Assembly (NCBI GenBank): GCA_011391255.1 | Contig: JAABQV010000010.1 | Coordinates: 1 to 64,000 of the forward strand | Length of the DNA stretch: 64,000 bases | Direction: 5' to 3' | Source of the DNA: Dechloromonas sp. | GTDB lineage: Bacteria > Pseudomonadota > Gammaproteobacteria > Burkholderiales > Rhodocyclaceae | Shown here: positions 18,910 through 28,200 of the stretch, piece by piece | Numbering within the stretch: position 1 is the stretch's first letter | Layout: each line of letters starts with the position of its first letter | Program-made: the position numbers and the translations under genes | The notes under the pieces: generated by a model | The model's input: only the letters and a program-made list of their open reading frames with translations | Told to the model about the DNA's origin: nothing | Databases searched by the model: none

Positions 18910-20295
18910 GTGATCCGCAAATTCATTTCCCGCGTTTTAGGCGGCAAAAAAACCAAAGTCGGGCAGCATGAGCCGGCCATCATTCCGGTTTCCACCCACG
19001 GCATCACCCGCGACCGCATCAGTTCGGGCAGCCGGCGTGTTTGCGAAACCCTGCAAGGGCATGGCCACAAAGCGTTTGTCGTCGGCGGCGCGGTGCGTGA
19101 TCTGCTGATCGGCGCCGAACCCAAGGATTTCGACATCGCCACCGACGCGACGCCGGAAGAAATCCGCCGCCACTTCCGCCGCGCCCGCATCATCGGCCGC
19201 CGCTTCCAGATTGTGCATGTGATGATGGGGCAGGAAACGCTGGAGGTCACCACCTTCCGTGGCGCGCTGGCCGACAACACGAAAAAAGACGAGCACGGCC
19301 GCGTGCTGCACGACAACGTTTTTGGCTCGCAAGCCGAAGACGCCGCGCGCCGCGACTTCACCGCCAACGCGCTGTATTACGACCCGGCCAGCGAGGCTGT
19401 GATCGACTATCACCACGGCGTTGGCGATCTCAAGCAAAAAACCCTGCGCATGATCGGCGAACCGCGTGCCCGCTATCGCGAAGACCCGGTACGCATGCTG
19501 CGCGCCGTGCGCCTTGCGGCCAAACTCGGGCTATTGATCGACCCGGCGGCGAGCATGCCGATCCGCGAAATGGCCGTTTTGCTCGAAAACGTTCCGGCAG
19601 CAAGGCTTTTCGACGAAATGCTCAAGTTGCTGACCTCCGGCCACTCGGTCAAATGCATCACGCAACTGCGCGACGAGGGTCTGCACCACGGCCTGCTGCC
19701 GCTGCTCGACGTGATTCTTGAGCAACCGATGGGCGAAAAATTCGTCATGCTGGCGCTCGCCAACACCGACGAGCGGGTGCGCAACAACAAGGGCGTTGCA
19801 CCCAGCTTTCTTTTCGCCACCCTGCTCTGGCACGAGGTTCTCGCGCATTGGGAAAAACTCAAGGCGGCTGGCGAGGCCAAAATTCCGGCGCTCCATCAGG
19901 CGATGGATACGGTGCTTGATACGCAGGGCGAAAAGCTGGCGATCACCCGCCGCATCGCTGGCGACATCAAGGACATCTGGGCGCTGCAACCGCGCTTTGA
20001 GGCACGCGCCGGCAAACGCCCTTATGCCCTGCTTGAGCACCAACGCTTCCGCGCCGGCTACGACTTTCTGCTGCTGCGTACTGAATCCGGTGAAATCGAC
20101 AGCGAACTGGGCGAATGGTGGACGGATTTCCAGAATGCCGATGGCGAAAAGCGCGCCGAGATGCTGATGCCGGAACAGGCGGGCGATAAAAAACGGCGCC
20201 GGCGCCGCAAAAAACCGGCCAATTCCGACGTTGACCGCGCCCCGCAGGAAGTCCCCTTGGGGAACGACAGTTCAAGCGAATCCCGCGCCGAATGA
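18910..20295 (+). CDS. pcnB: Poly(A) polymerase I
   Basis: This 461-residue protein adds 3' poly(A) tails that speed RNA decay. It has the class II nucleotidyltransferase core: GHKAFVVGGAVRDLLIGAEPKDFDIATDATPEEI is the conserved stretch around residues 50-80, with catalytic DFD. RRDFTANALYYDP and RYREDPVRMLRAVRLAAKLG follow. The C-terminus is a basic GDKKRRRRRKKP-type tail, as in PcnB rather than in CCA-adding enzymes. The start is GTG at 18910 (MIRKFISRVLG). No Shine-Dalgarno is visible, because the palindrome ends 13 bases upstream. It overlaps folK by 4 bases. Confidence 0.93.
   Translation: MIRKFISRVLGGKKTKVGQHEPAIIPVSTHGITRDRISSGSRRVCETLQGHGHKAFVVGGAVRDLLIGAEPKDFDIATDATPEEIRRHFRRARIIGRRFQIVHVMMGQETLEVTTFRGALADNTKKDEHGRVLHDNVFGSQAEDAARRDFTANALYYDPASEAVIDYHHGVGDLKQKTLRMIGEPRARYREDPVRMLRAVRLAAKLGLLIDPAASMPIREMAVLLENVPAARLFDEMLKLLTSGHSVKCITQLRDEGLHHGLLPLLDVILEQPMGEKFVMLALANTDERVRNNKGVAPSFLFATLLWHEVLAHWEKLKAAGEAKIPALHQAMDTVLDTQGEKLAITRRIAGDIKDIWALQPRFEARAGKRPYALLEHQRFRAGYDFLLLRTESGEIDSELGEWWTDFQNADGEKRAEMLMPEQAGDKKRRRRRKKPANSDVDRAPQEVPLGNDSSSESRAE
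20209..20241 (-). repeat. Uptake-like motif copy 8 (weak core)
   Basis: CGGTCAAC core on the minus strand (20237-20230), with a weak left side (GGCG), then GTCGG, AATT, GGCCGG and TTTTTTG. It is at the 3' end of pcnB. Confidence 0.35.
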
Positions 20296-20768
20296 ACACC
20301 GCTTACGTCGCGCTCGGCGCGAATCTTGGCGACCCAGCGGCCACCGTTCTTGCCGCCTTTGCAGCACTCGCCAACCTCAAGGAAAGTCGCGTGCTGCACA
20401 GTTCGTCGCTTTACCGCACGGCGCCGATCGGCATCACCAAGCAACCGGAGTTCATCAACGCCGTCGCCCAGATGGAAACCACGCTGGCGCCGGAAGCCTT
20501 GCTCGACGAGTTGCTCGCCCTTGAGCAACGTTTCGGGCGCATCCGTGGCGAACGTAACGGCCCGCGCACACTCGATCTTGACCTGCTGCTTTACGACAAT
20601 CTCGAACTCGAACTGCCGCGCCTGACCTTGCCACACCCGCGACTGCACCTGCGTGCCTTTGTTTTGCTGCCGCTCGCCGAGATTTCGCCGGATCTGCGTT
20701 TGGCCAAGCGTGGCACGCTTGCCGCCTGGCTGCCGGCGGTTGCCAATCAGGGCATTATTCGCCTGTGA
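20292..20768 (+). CDS. folK: HPPK (hydroxymethyldihydropterin pyrophosphokinase)
   Basis: This 158-residue protein transfers pyrophosphate from ATP to 6-hydroxymethyl-7,8-dihydropterin in folate synthesis. It shows AYVALGANLGDP at the N-terminus, SSLYRTAPIG, QPEFINAVAQMET, ALEQRFGRIRGERNGPRTLDLDLLLYD (catalytic R and DLDLL region) and LPHPRLHLRAFVLLPL. It overlaps both its neighbours by 4 bases, so pcnB, folK and the DUF486 gene are translationally coupled. Confidence 0.95.
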   Translation: MNTAYVALGANLGDPAATVLAAFAALANLKESRVLHSSSLYRTAPIGITKQPEFINAVAQMETTLAPEALLDELLALEQRFGRIRGERNGPRTLDLDLLLYDNLELELPRLTLPHPRLHLRAFVLLPLAEISPDLRLAKRGTLAAWLPAVANQGIIRL

Positions 20769-21112
20769 ATACCCCGGTTTTTTGGCAGACTGCCGGTCTG
20801 CTGGCGCTCTCCAATGTATTCATGACTTTTGCCTGGTACGCGCATCTTAAAAATCTCAATGACAAGCCGTGGTGGATCGCCGCGCTGGCCTCCTGGGGCA
20901 TCGCCCTCTTTGAATACCTGATTCAGGTGCCGGCCAATCGTATCGGCCATACCGAGATGAATCTCGGCCAGCTCAAGATCATGCAGGAAGTCATCACCCT
21001 TATCGTCTTCGTGCCTTTCGCCATTTTTTACATGAATCAGCCGCTCAAGCTTGACTACTTATGGGCGGCTCTGTGTATCCTTGGCGCCGTCTATTTTGTT
21101 TTTCGGACCTAA
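20765..21112 (+). CDS. DMT/DUF486 family small membrane protein
   Basis: This 115-residue protein (GTG start at 20765 overlapping the folK stop) has four hydrophobic segments. It shows the family motifs FMTFAWYAHLK, WGIALFEYLIQVPANRIG and LGQLKIMQEVITL. DUF486 proteins are short relatives of drug/metabolite transporters, and no substrate is known. Its place between folK and panB is a folate/pantothenate synthesis context but does not prove a linked role. Confidence 0.85.
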   Translation: MNTPVFWQTAGLLALSNVFMTFAWYAHLKNLNDKPWWIAALASWGIALFEYLIQVPANRIGHTEMNLGQLKIMQEVITLIVFVPFAIFYMNQPLKLDYLWAALCILGAVYFVFRT

Positions 21113-21118
21113 GCCACC

Positions 21119-21937
21119 ATGTCTGCCCAAACCATCTCCCGCCGCCTGACCCAGGCCGATCTCGCCAAGATTTATCAAGCCGGCGAGAAAATTGTCATGT
21201 TCACCTGTTACGACGCCAGCTTTGCCCGTCTGCTCGATAATGCCGGTATCGAAGCGATGCTGATCGGCGACTCGCTGGGCAACGTTATCCAGGGCCACGA
21301 CTCAACGCTGCCGGTAACGGTCGCCGACATCGCCTATCACACCGCCGCCGTCAAACGCGGCAGCGACCGCGCCTTCATCATTGCCGACATGCCGTTTGGC
21401 AGTTATCAGGAAGCGCCGGAACAGGCGTACCGCAACGCCGTCACCCTGATGGCCGCCGGTGCGCAAATGGTCAAGCTGGAAGGTGGGCGCGAAATGGCAG
21501 CGACGGTTGAATTTATGGTTCAGCGTGGCATCCCGGTTTGCGGCCACGTTGGCCTGACACCACAATCAGTGCACGTTCTCGGTGGCTACAAAGTTCAAGG
21601 CAAGGGCGAAGCGGCCGCACAACGCCTCAAGGATGACGCCCTCTCCCTGCAAAATGCTGGCGCAACAATGATTGTGCTCGAAGCCATCCCGGCCGCGCTG
21701 GCCGCTGAAGTCACCACCCTGCTCAAGATCATCACCATCGGCATCGGTGCCGGCAAGGACACTTCCGGCCAGGTCATGGTACTGCACGATGCTTTCGATA
21801 TTCCGCCGGGCAAGAAGGCCAAATTCGTGCGCAACTTCATGGACGGCGCAACAAGCATTCACGATGCCGCCAGCCGCGCCGTCGCTGCGATCAAGGAAGG
21901 CAGCTACCCCGGCCCCGAACACACTTATAACGGCTAG
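21119..21937 (+). CDS. panB: Ketopantoate hydroxymethyltransferase
   Basis: This 272-residue protein uses methylene-tetrahydrofolate to convert ketoisovalerate to ketopantoate in CoA synthesis. Motifs are FTCYDASFARLLDNAGIEAMLIGDSLG at the N-terminus (metal-binding Asp in IGDSLG), FIIADMPFGSYQ, VKLEGG, GHVGLTPQSVHVLGG and IGIGAGKDTSGQVMVLHD. It is the first gene of panBCD. Seven bases separate it from the DUF486 gene. Confidence 0.96.
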   Translation: MSAQTISRRLTQADLAKIYQAGEKIVMFTCYDASFARLLDNAGIEAMLIGDSLGNVIQGHDSTLPVTVADIAYHTAAVKRGSDRAFIIADMPFGSYQEAPEQAYRNAVTLMAAGAQMVKLEGGREMAATVEFMVQRGIPVCGHVGLTPQSVHVLGGYKVQGKGEAAAQRLKDDALSLQNAGATMIVLEAIPAALAAEVTTLLKIITIGIGAGKDTSGQVMVLHDAFDIPPGKKAKFVRNFMDGATSIHDAASRAVAAIKEGSYPGPEHTYNG

Positions 21938-21947
21938 TTATTGGTAA

Positions 21948-22847
<900 letters not shown>

Positions 22848-22875
22848 TGCACCCTTTTAGCGCGTAAAAAGACCG

Positions 22876-22903
22876 TTGACAGAGGTGTTTTAGCCGTTAC
22901 AAT
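22876..22903 (+). promoter_or_regulatory. Sigma-70 promoter for panD
   Basis: Consensus -35 TTGACA (22876-22881), a 16-bp spacer and -10 TACAAT (22898-22903), 33 bp before the panD start. panD can therefore be transcribed separately from panBC. Confidence 0.7.
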
Positions 22904-22936
22904 TCGCTTCCCCCAACCTTCTGGATGATCAAAGCC

Positions 22937-23320
22937 ATGCAGAGAACCATGCTGAAATCCAAGTTGCACCGCGTCACCACAACGCATGCTGACCTGCATT
23001 ACGAGGGTTCATGCGCAATTGATGACAACCTGCTGGAAGCGGCCAACATCAAGGAATACGAGCAGATCGACATCTGGAATGTCAATAATGGCGAGCGTTT
23101 CACCACCTACGCCATTCGCGCCGAGCGCGGTTCCGGCGTTATTTCGGTTAATGGCTCAGCGGCTCGCCGCGCTTCACCGGGTGACATCCTGATCATCGCC
23201 ACCTTTGCCGTCTATAACGAGGTCGAACTGGCCAAATACGAGCCTGAACTGATCTACGTTGATTCGCAAAACCGCATCAACCGCATCGGTCACAAAATCC
23301 CCATTCAGGCTGCCGCCTGA
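22937..23320 (+). CDS. panD: Aspartate 1-decarboxylase
   Basis: This 127-residue precursor (start [13 protein letters not shown]) is a pyruvoyl enzyme that makes beta-alanine from aspartate, feeding PanC. The self-cleavage site is the Gly24-Ser25 bond in HYEGSCAID. Other motifs are [17 protein letters not shown] and [21 protein letters not shown]. An earlier ATG at 22925 would add four residues; the 22937 start matches the family. A strong terminator follows at 23341. Confidence 0.96.
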   Translation: MQRTMLKSKLHRVTTTHADLHYEGSCAIDDNLLEAANIKEYEQIDIWNVNNGERFTTYAIRAERGSGVISVNGSAARRASPGDILIIATFAVYNEVELAKYEPELIYVDSQNRINRIGHKIPIQAAA

Positions 23321-23340
23321 TTCTCAGATCAGCTCTCCCC

Positions 23341-23369
23341 AAAACCCGCCTCGGCGGGTTTTCTTTTTT
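23341..23369 (+). terminator. Rho-independent terminator after panD
   Basis: AAAACCCGCC and GGCGGGTTTT form a 10-bp stem with a two-base loop (TC), followed by CTTTTTT. It sits 20 bp after the panD stop codon. Confidence 0.9.
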
Positions 23370-23416
23370 GGGTACAATGCCCGACAAAGTTTCACAAAAA
23401 ATACCGGAGACAAATC

Positions 23417-23905
23417 ATGGGCGTCATATTCGCCAAAACCCCCAAAGGACAGGACGAAGTCGCCAGCAAGTCGGGCGGCCTAACGCCGCGCGTGCGCCGC
23501 GTGCTGATCATGGTCGATGGCAAGCGATCAGTCGATGATCTGCGCGGCCTACTGCAGGCCGACGATCTGCAGCAGAATCTCGGCCTACTGGAAGAAGAAG
23601 GCTTCATCTCAATGGCGGCCGGTTCCTCTCCAGCTGAGCCTGCAACATCAATTTCCGCATTCATTGATTTGCCGGCAACGCCCGACCCGATCAGGCTTCA
23701 GCAGGCACGTAATTTCATGGGCAACACCCTGAAGGCTTTTGTCGGCGCGTTAGGCACCAGTTCCTTACTTGAGCGCATCGAGAATGCCGAGACGCATGCC
23801 GACCTGCGTCGCTATTACGATGAGTGGTATCTCGCCATTGTTACCTCGCGCGAGGGTCGGCGCGAGGCCGAGTCCCTGCGCAGCAAGCTACTCGCCGTTA
23901 TCTGA
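23417..23905 (+). CDS. Uncharacterised protein, possible winged-helix N-terminus
   Basis: I recognise this 162-residue protein only as a conserved hypothetical of the kind found in betaproteobacteria. The N-terminal half (GLTPRVRRVLIMVDGKRSVDDLRGLL, then LEEEGFISM) has the pattern of a winged helix-turn-helix that ends in a beta wing. A Ser/Ala/Pro-rich linker leads to a helical C-terminal half (RNFMGNTLKAFVGALG and LRRYYDEWYLAIV). It has no signal or membrane segment. A GGAGAC lies upstream of the ATG. It converges on the NYN gene, and the two stop codons abut at 23905/23906. A regulatory role is inference only. Confidence 0.65.
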   Translation: MGVIFAKTPKGQDEVASKSGGLTPRVRRVLIMVDGKRSVDDLRGLLQADDLQQNLGLLEEEGFISMAAGSSPAEPATSISAFIDLPATPDPIRLQQARNFMGNTLKAFVGALGTSSLLERIENAETHADLRRYYDEWYLAIVTSREGRREAESLRSKLLAVI

Positions 23906-25024
23906 TCAGCTTTTTACTTCGCTAGCCACTTTTGGTTTGCGGCTGCGTGGGGCACGATTTTTGGCCGGCTTCTCGGCAGCAAGCACTTCAGGCACTAAAG
24001 GTTCGGCAGCGACCACTGGCACGGGCGTAGGCACTTCTATAGCGACCTTGACCTCCAACTCCTTGCGTGTCCGGCGACCACCGCGACGTCGGGGAGCGAC
24101 GGCCTTCTGGCCATCATCTGCAACCTCAATTTTTGGCTCGATTTCAGCGTTGACCGCAACCAACGGCGGAATTTCCTGCACAGCAGGTGCCGGCTGTTCA
24201 GGAATTGCCGGCTTAAGGTGAACACGCGTCACGTAGGCGCCTGACTTCTCATCACGGCCAAAACCGATCAAGCCACGATTGGCCGCCTCTTCCAGCAAAT
24301 TGCCAAAGCTTCGAAAGCCAAAATAAGTTTCGTTAAAGCCCGGATTACGGCGCTTGATCACTTCTTTAAGCACCGATGCCCAGATCCGTTCGCTATCACC
24401 ACGGTCAGCCATCATGTCAGCAAAGGTCGCCGCCGCCAGCTCAACCGCCTTGGTCTTGCGCGCCTCCAGCTTTTCCCGGCGATTGCTCTCTTCTTCCGGT
24501 GTGCGACGGGGCGCTGTTTCGCGATTCTCACGGCGCTGTCCGGCACTCTCGCGAACCAGATCGTCGTAATAAATAAACTCGTCGCAATTGGCGATCAGCA
24601 GATCAGAACAGGATTGTTTGACGCCAACACCGATCACCCGCTTGGCGTTCTCGCGTAATTTGGAGACCAGCGGCGAGAAATCCGAGTCGCCGCTGATGAT
24701 CACAAAAGTATCAACGTGCGACTTGGTGTAGCAAAGATCCAGCGCATCAACCACCAACCGGATATCCGCCGAGTTTTTGCCGGACTGACGCACATGCGGA
24801 ATTTCGATCAGCTCGAAATTGGCCTCATGCATGCCGGCCTTGAAGGCCTTGTAACGATCCCAGTCGCAATAGGCTTTCTTGACGACAATGCTTCCCTTGG
24901 CGAGCAAACGCTCGAGAATCGGGCGGATATCGAATTTGTCGTAACGCGCATCTCGCACGCCGAGGGCAATATTCTCGAAATCACAAAAAAGCGCCATGCT
25001 GGCGGTGTCGTTGCTTGCGGCCAT
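23906..25024 (-). CDS. NYN-domain RNase-like protein with OST-HTH/LOTUS domain
   Basis: This protein of about 372 residues has an N-terminal NYN (PIN-like, LabA/DUF88) domain, about residues 8-150. It carries the acidic residues expected for a metal-dependent nuclease: ALFCDFENIALG, SADIRLVVDALDL and VIISGDSDFSPLV. An Arg/Glu-rich linker leads to an OST-HTH/LOTUS-type domain (about 215-280, LKEVIKRRNPGFNETYFGFRSFGNLLEEAANRGLI). A basic, Pro/Val-rich tail (KAVAPRRRGGRRTRKE) looks suited to RNA binding. The family is thought to process RNA; the target is unknown. The start at 25024 (MAASNDTAS) is a choice among several in-frame ATGs without a clear Shine-Dalgarno. Confidence 0.85.
   Translation of the reverse strand: MAASNDTASMALFCDFENIALGVRDARYDKFDIRPILERLLAKGSIVVKKAYCDWDRYKAFKAGMHEANFELIEIPHVRQSGKNSADIRLVVDALDLCYTKSHVDTFVIISGDSDFSPLVSKLRENAKRVIGVGVKQSCSDLLIANCDEFIYYDDLVRESAGQRRENRETAPRRTPEEESNRREKLEARKTKAVELAAATFADMMADRGDSERIWASVLKEVIKRRNPGFNETYFGFRSFGNLLEEAANRGLIGFGRDEKSGAYVTRVHLKPAIPEQPAPAVQEIPPLVAVNAEIEPKIEVADDGQKAVAPRRRGGRRTRKELEVKVAIEVPTPVPVVAAEPLVPEVLAAEKPAKNRAPRSRKPKVASEVKS
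24129..24160 (-). repeat. Uptake-like motif copy 10 (exact core)
   Basis: Exact GTTGCGGTCAAC (24160-24149, minus), then GCTG, AAATC, GAGCC and AAAAAT. It is inside the NYN gene, read on its coding strand. Confidence 0.6.
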
Positions 25025-25216
25025 AAAGAAGATCATTCTGAATAAAGATGCGAGTATAACTGGCACCCTTCAGAAACAGACGACTAAGCAAAACGCCATT
25101 TCTCACAACAAGCATCCACCGAGGAAAACGAGAAAAGCCTATGCGAGAAGCGCAAGGCGATCCGAAGACCGCCTTGAACCAAATTTAGCAACTGCGATCT
25201 GCTGCCAGTTGTTGCA

Positions 25217-28200
25217 TCATGGATCGATATTCTTGTTGATCGACTGCTCGATCAGAACCTTGATGGCGGCGTCCTGGCTATTGACGTAGACATCGAAGTT
25301 ATGACCATCAACGGTCTGTGCACCACTCGTCGACCAGGTTCCACCGAGAGTACTCTTCAGACTCACGGAATCACCGCTATCTCCCAGAATCGTCAATGAT
25401 TTGCCGGAGCCTGTCATATCGAGGACATCCTGCACCGACAGATGACCCAAGCTATGGTTCTGACCGGCGGGCATCAGGTCGAATTGCTCAATGTTCGTCG
25501 GTTTGACTGGCGATGCTGAGAAATCGATATTTTCGCCGAGGCGGAACTCGATGGTGTCAACACCGGCAAGGCCATTCAGCGGTCCACCGTCATAGAGCAG
25601 CCGGTCATTGCCAGCAGTTGCGGCAGCCGGAGATATTTCCAGTGCCATGTTGGCGGTGACAATCGCGGATGAGTCGCTACCAGGAGAGTCAATCGTTTGC
25701 GCCGTTACGGTCAGATTGTAGTTGCCATCCTTCTGGATAACGCCCAGATCTCCTACCTGTGCGGGTGTCAATCCGGCAATCGTGTAGGTATCTGTGCCGG
25801 AGGCATAGGTGGCATTCAGCAGACTAGCGCCGGCATAGAAAGCGGCGTATGCACCGAGCCCCTGAATGGTGAGCGTCGCGAGTTCCGAGCCGTCATGGTC
25901 AGGCATCGCACTGTTCAGATTCAGTTCGATGATCTGCCGTTCAAGGCCAAAGGAGAGCGTCGGTGTGATCGTGATGCCATCGGCAACGCCATTTGCAGTG
26001 ATGCTCTGGATTGTTGTCGTCAGCACCGGGTCAAGGCCGGGCTCGCCCGACCAAACCCCAACCTGAATGTTGCCAACGGTGCCACTCCAATTTTTTGGCG
26101 GCAGAATGCCAACGTAGGAGGGAATGGCGCCGCCGACCAGAGGAATGCCCCAGACGCCGCCACCGAGATTGGTCGCCATCGAACCGGGTGAGCCGGCGCC
26201 AGTAAAGACCAGGAAGCCATCCGGAACATTGGTCAGCGTTACCGAAGAGATCACTTCTCCAGCGTCGTTGAGCGTTGCTGAAATCGCCAATGGAATCGGT
26301 TGATCTTCAAACCCGGCGGCAGGAGGTGCCGAAATGGAAACACCATCATTTAACGGGTTGACCGCGAATGACCCAGTGACGGCACTGGTGGTGACATTCG
26401 CAGCACCACTTTCCTGACCCTGCACATACGCCGTGTAGGCGACGGTGCCGCTGGCGTTCGCTGCCGGCTGGTAGCTCAAGCCAAGCGTTGCATTGTTGCC
26501 AACACCGTTCAGAACGTAGTAATTGCCGTTCGGCATACCGGCAACGCCGGTGACGGCGGTTGCAGTGAGCGGCACACCGTTAAAGGAAAGCGTGCCGCCA
26601 GCCTCCATGCCGGATTCGTTCAGGCTGATGTAGACCTTGCCATTGACGACTTGTGAGCTGGTGCCATCCGCCAGATTGCTCAAGGATAGGGTGATTGAAG
26701 CGGCAGCGTCTTCTGAAACGTCAGCATCAGAAGCGGTCAGCACAATAGGATCAGAAACTGGCGTCACCGCAGGCGTAATACTGAGCGAGGCATCATGGCG
26801 AGTACCAGCGTTGTCATAGGTTGTCAGCGTCGAAGAAAAACCGAACGGACCTTGGTTGGCATTCCAGTTGGCCGGCGGCGTGATGGAGATATTGCCGAGC
26901 AGTGTCTGCAGGCTGGCGTTATCACCGCTGCCCTGGGCTGTCCAGACATTCTGGCCGCCAACGACCGTAAGTAACATGCCAGTCACCACCGTGCCAGCCG
27001 GAAGTCCGGTCAAGGTGATGGCGTACGGAGAATTGCCGGTGATCTGGGCATCAACCAAACCGGAAAGCGCTGTCGGCATATCTTCGACCATGGCTGCCGG
27101 GATGGCGTCCGGTGTCCACAGGTTGATGTCGGCAGCCGGATTAATTGGTGCCGGGGAGCTATCAACAAAACCGGGGACCGTTTGCAAGGTCCAGTTGGTA
27201 GTCGAGGTACGTTCGGCGGCGCCGGTATCCTGCGTATGGGCGGTGATGTTAATTTGTTGATTGAGGCTGGAAAGCTGAGTGCTGGTGCCGTCCAGCGAGA
27301 AGCGGACGCTTTGGTTCAGTGAAGCGGAATTGAACGCGACATCCGGCGTATCCAGTATCCAGCGTCCGGTATTCGGATTGCCTTGGGTGTTGCCGATATA
27401 GCGGCCGCCTTCAACCGTGACGCCAACCGGCACGTTGTCAATAATGAAATAGAGCAGACGCTCGCTGCCGTCGATATCCGGTGTATTGCCGGCATTGACA
27501 TCGTTCTGCTGGGTGACAGTGACGTTGATGTCTATCGTCGTTGTTCCAGCAATCACGCCACCAGCGTAATTGTTCGTCGATACTGTCGCGTCGGTGACCG
27601 CCGTTACGGTCACGGTGTGGGTTGCATCGAACTGCGTTACGGTTGCCGGCAGCGAACCATCGTTGGATGGATCACGAATTTCGTACTTGATAGCGAAGCT
27701 GGCATCAGCGTCATTGTTGGCGCTGCCCTTGACAAAAACATTGGCTGCATCTGCAGCACTCAACTTGTACCAGCCACCATCGGCCACCAGTGCTGTCGAG
27801 ATCGGAGTATTGCCGATAAAGAGAGCGAAAGGTTTGCCGGCAAGGTCAGCCACGCTGATCCAGACTGAGGAAAGCGTTTCATTGCCATCACCGTTCTGAT
27901 GCTGAATGGCGAAATTAATTTGCGTGAGCGCATCTTCCAGAGCAGTCGTTTGCGCTGGCAGTGTTGCCTCCGGCGAAGGCGCAACTTCAATGGTGACCGG
28001 TACGATAGCGCCAGAGAGGCTGTTGCCATCGTTTTCGGTAGATACGGCGCGGACATTGAAGTTGATCTTGCCGCTGAAATTAGCGTCAAGCACCACCAGT
28101 TTGGCGCCTGCCACTTCAGCTGCGCTGCCAGACCAGATACGGGCGGCACCAACGCCACCCATGAAGGTCAGCCCTTCCAGCGTATAGCCGACTGGTACGC

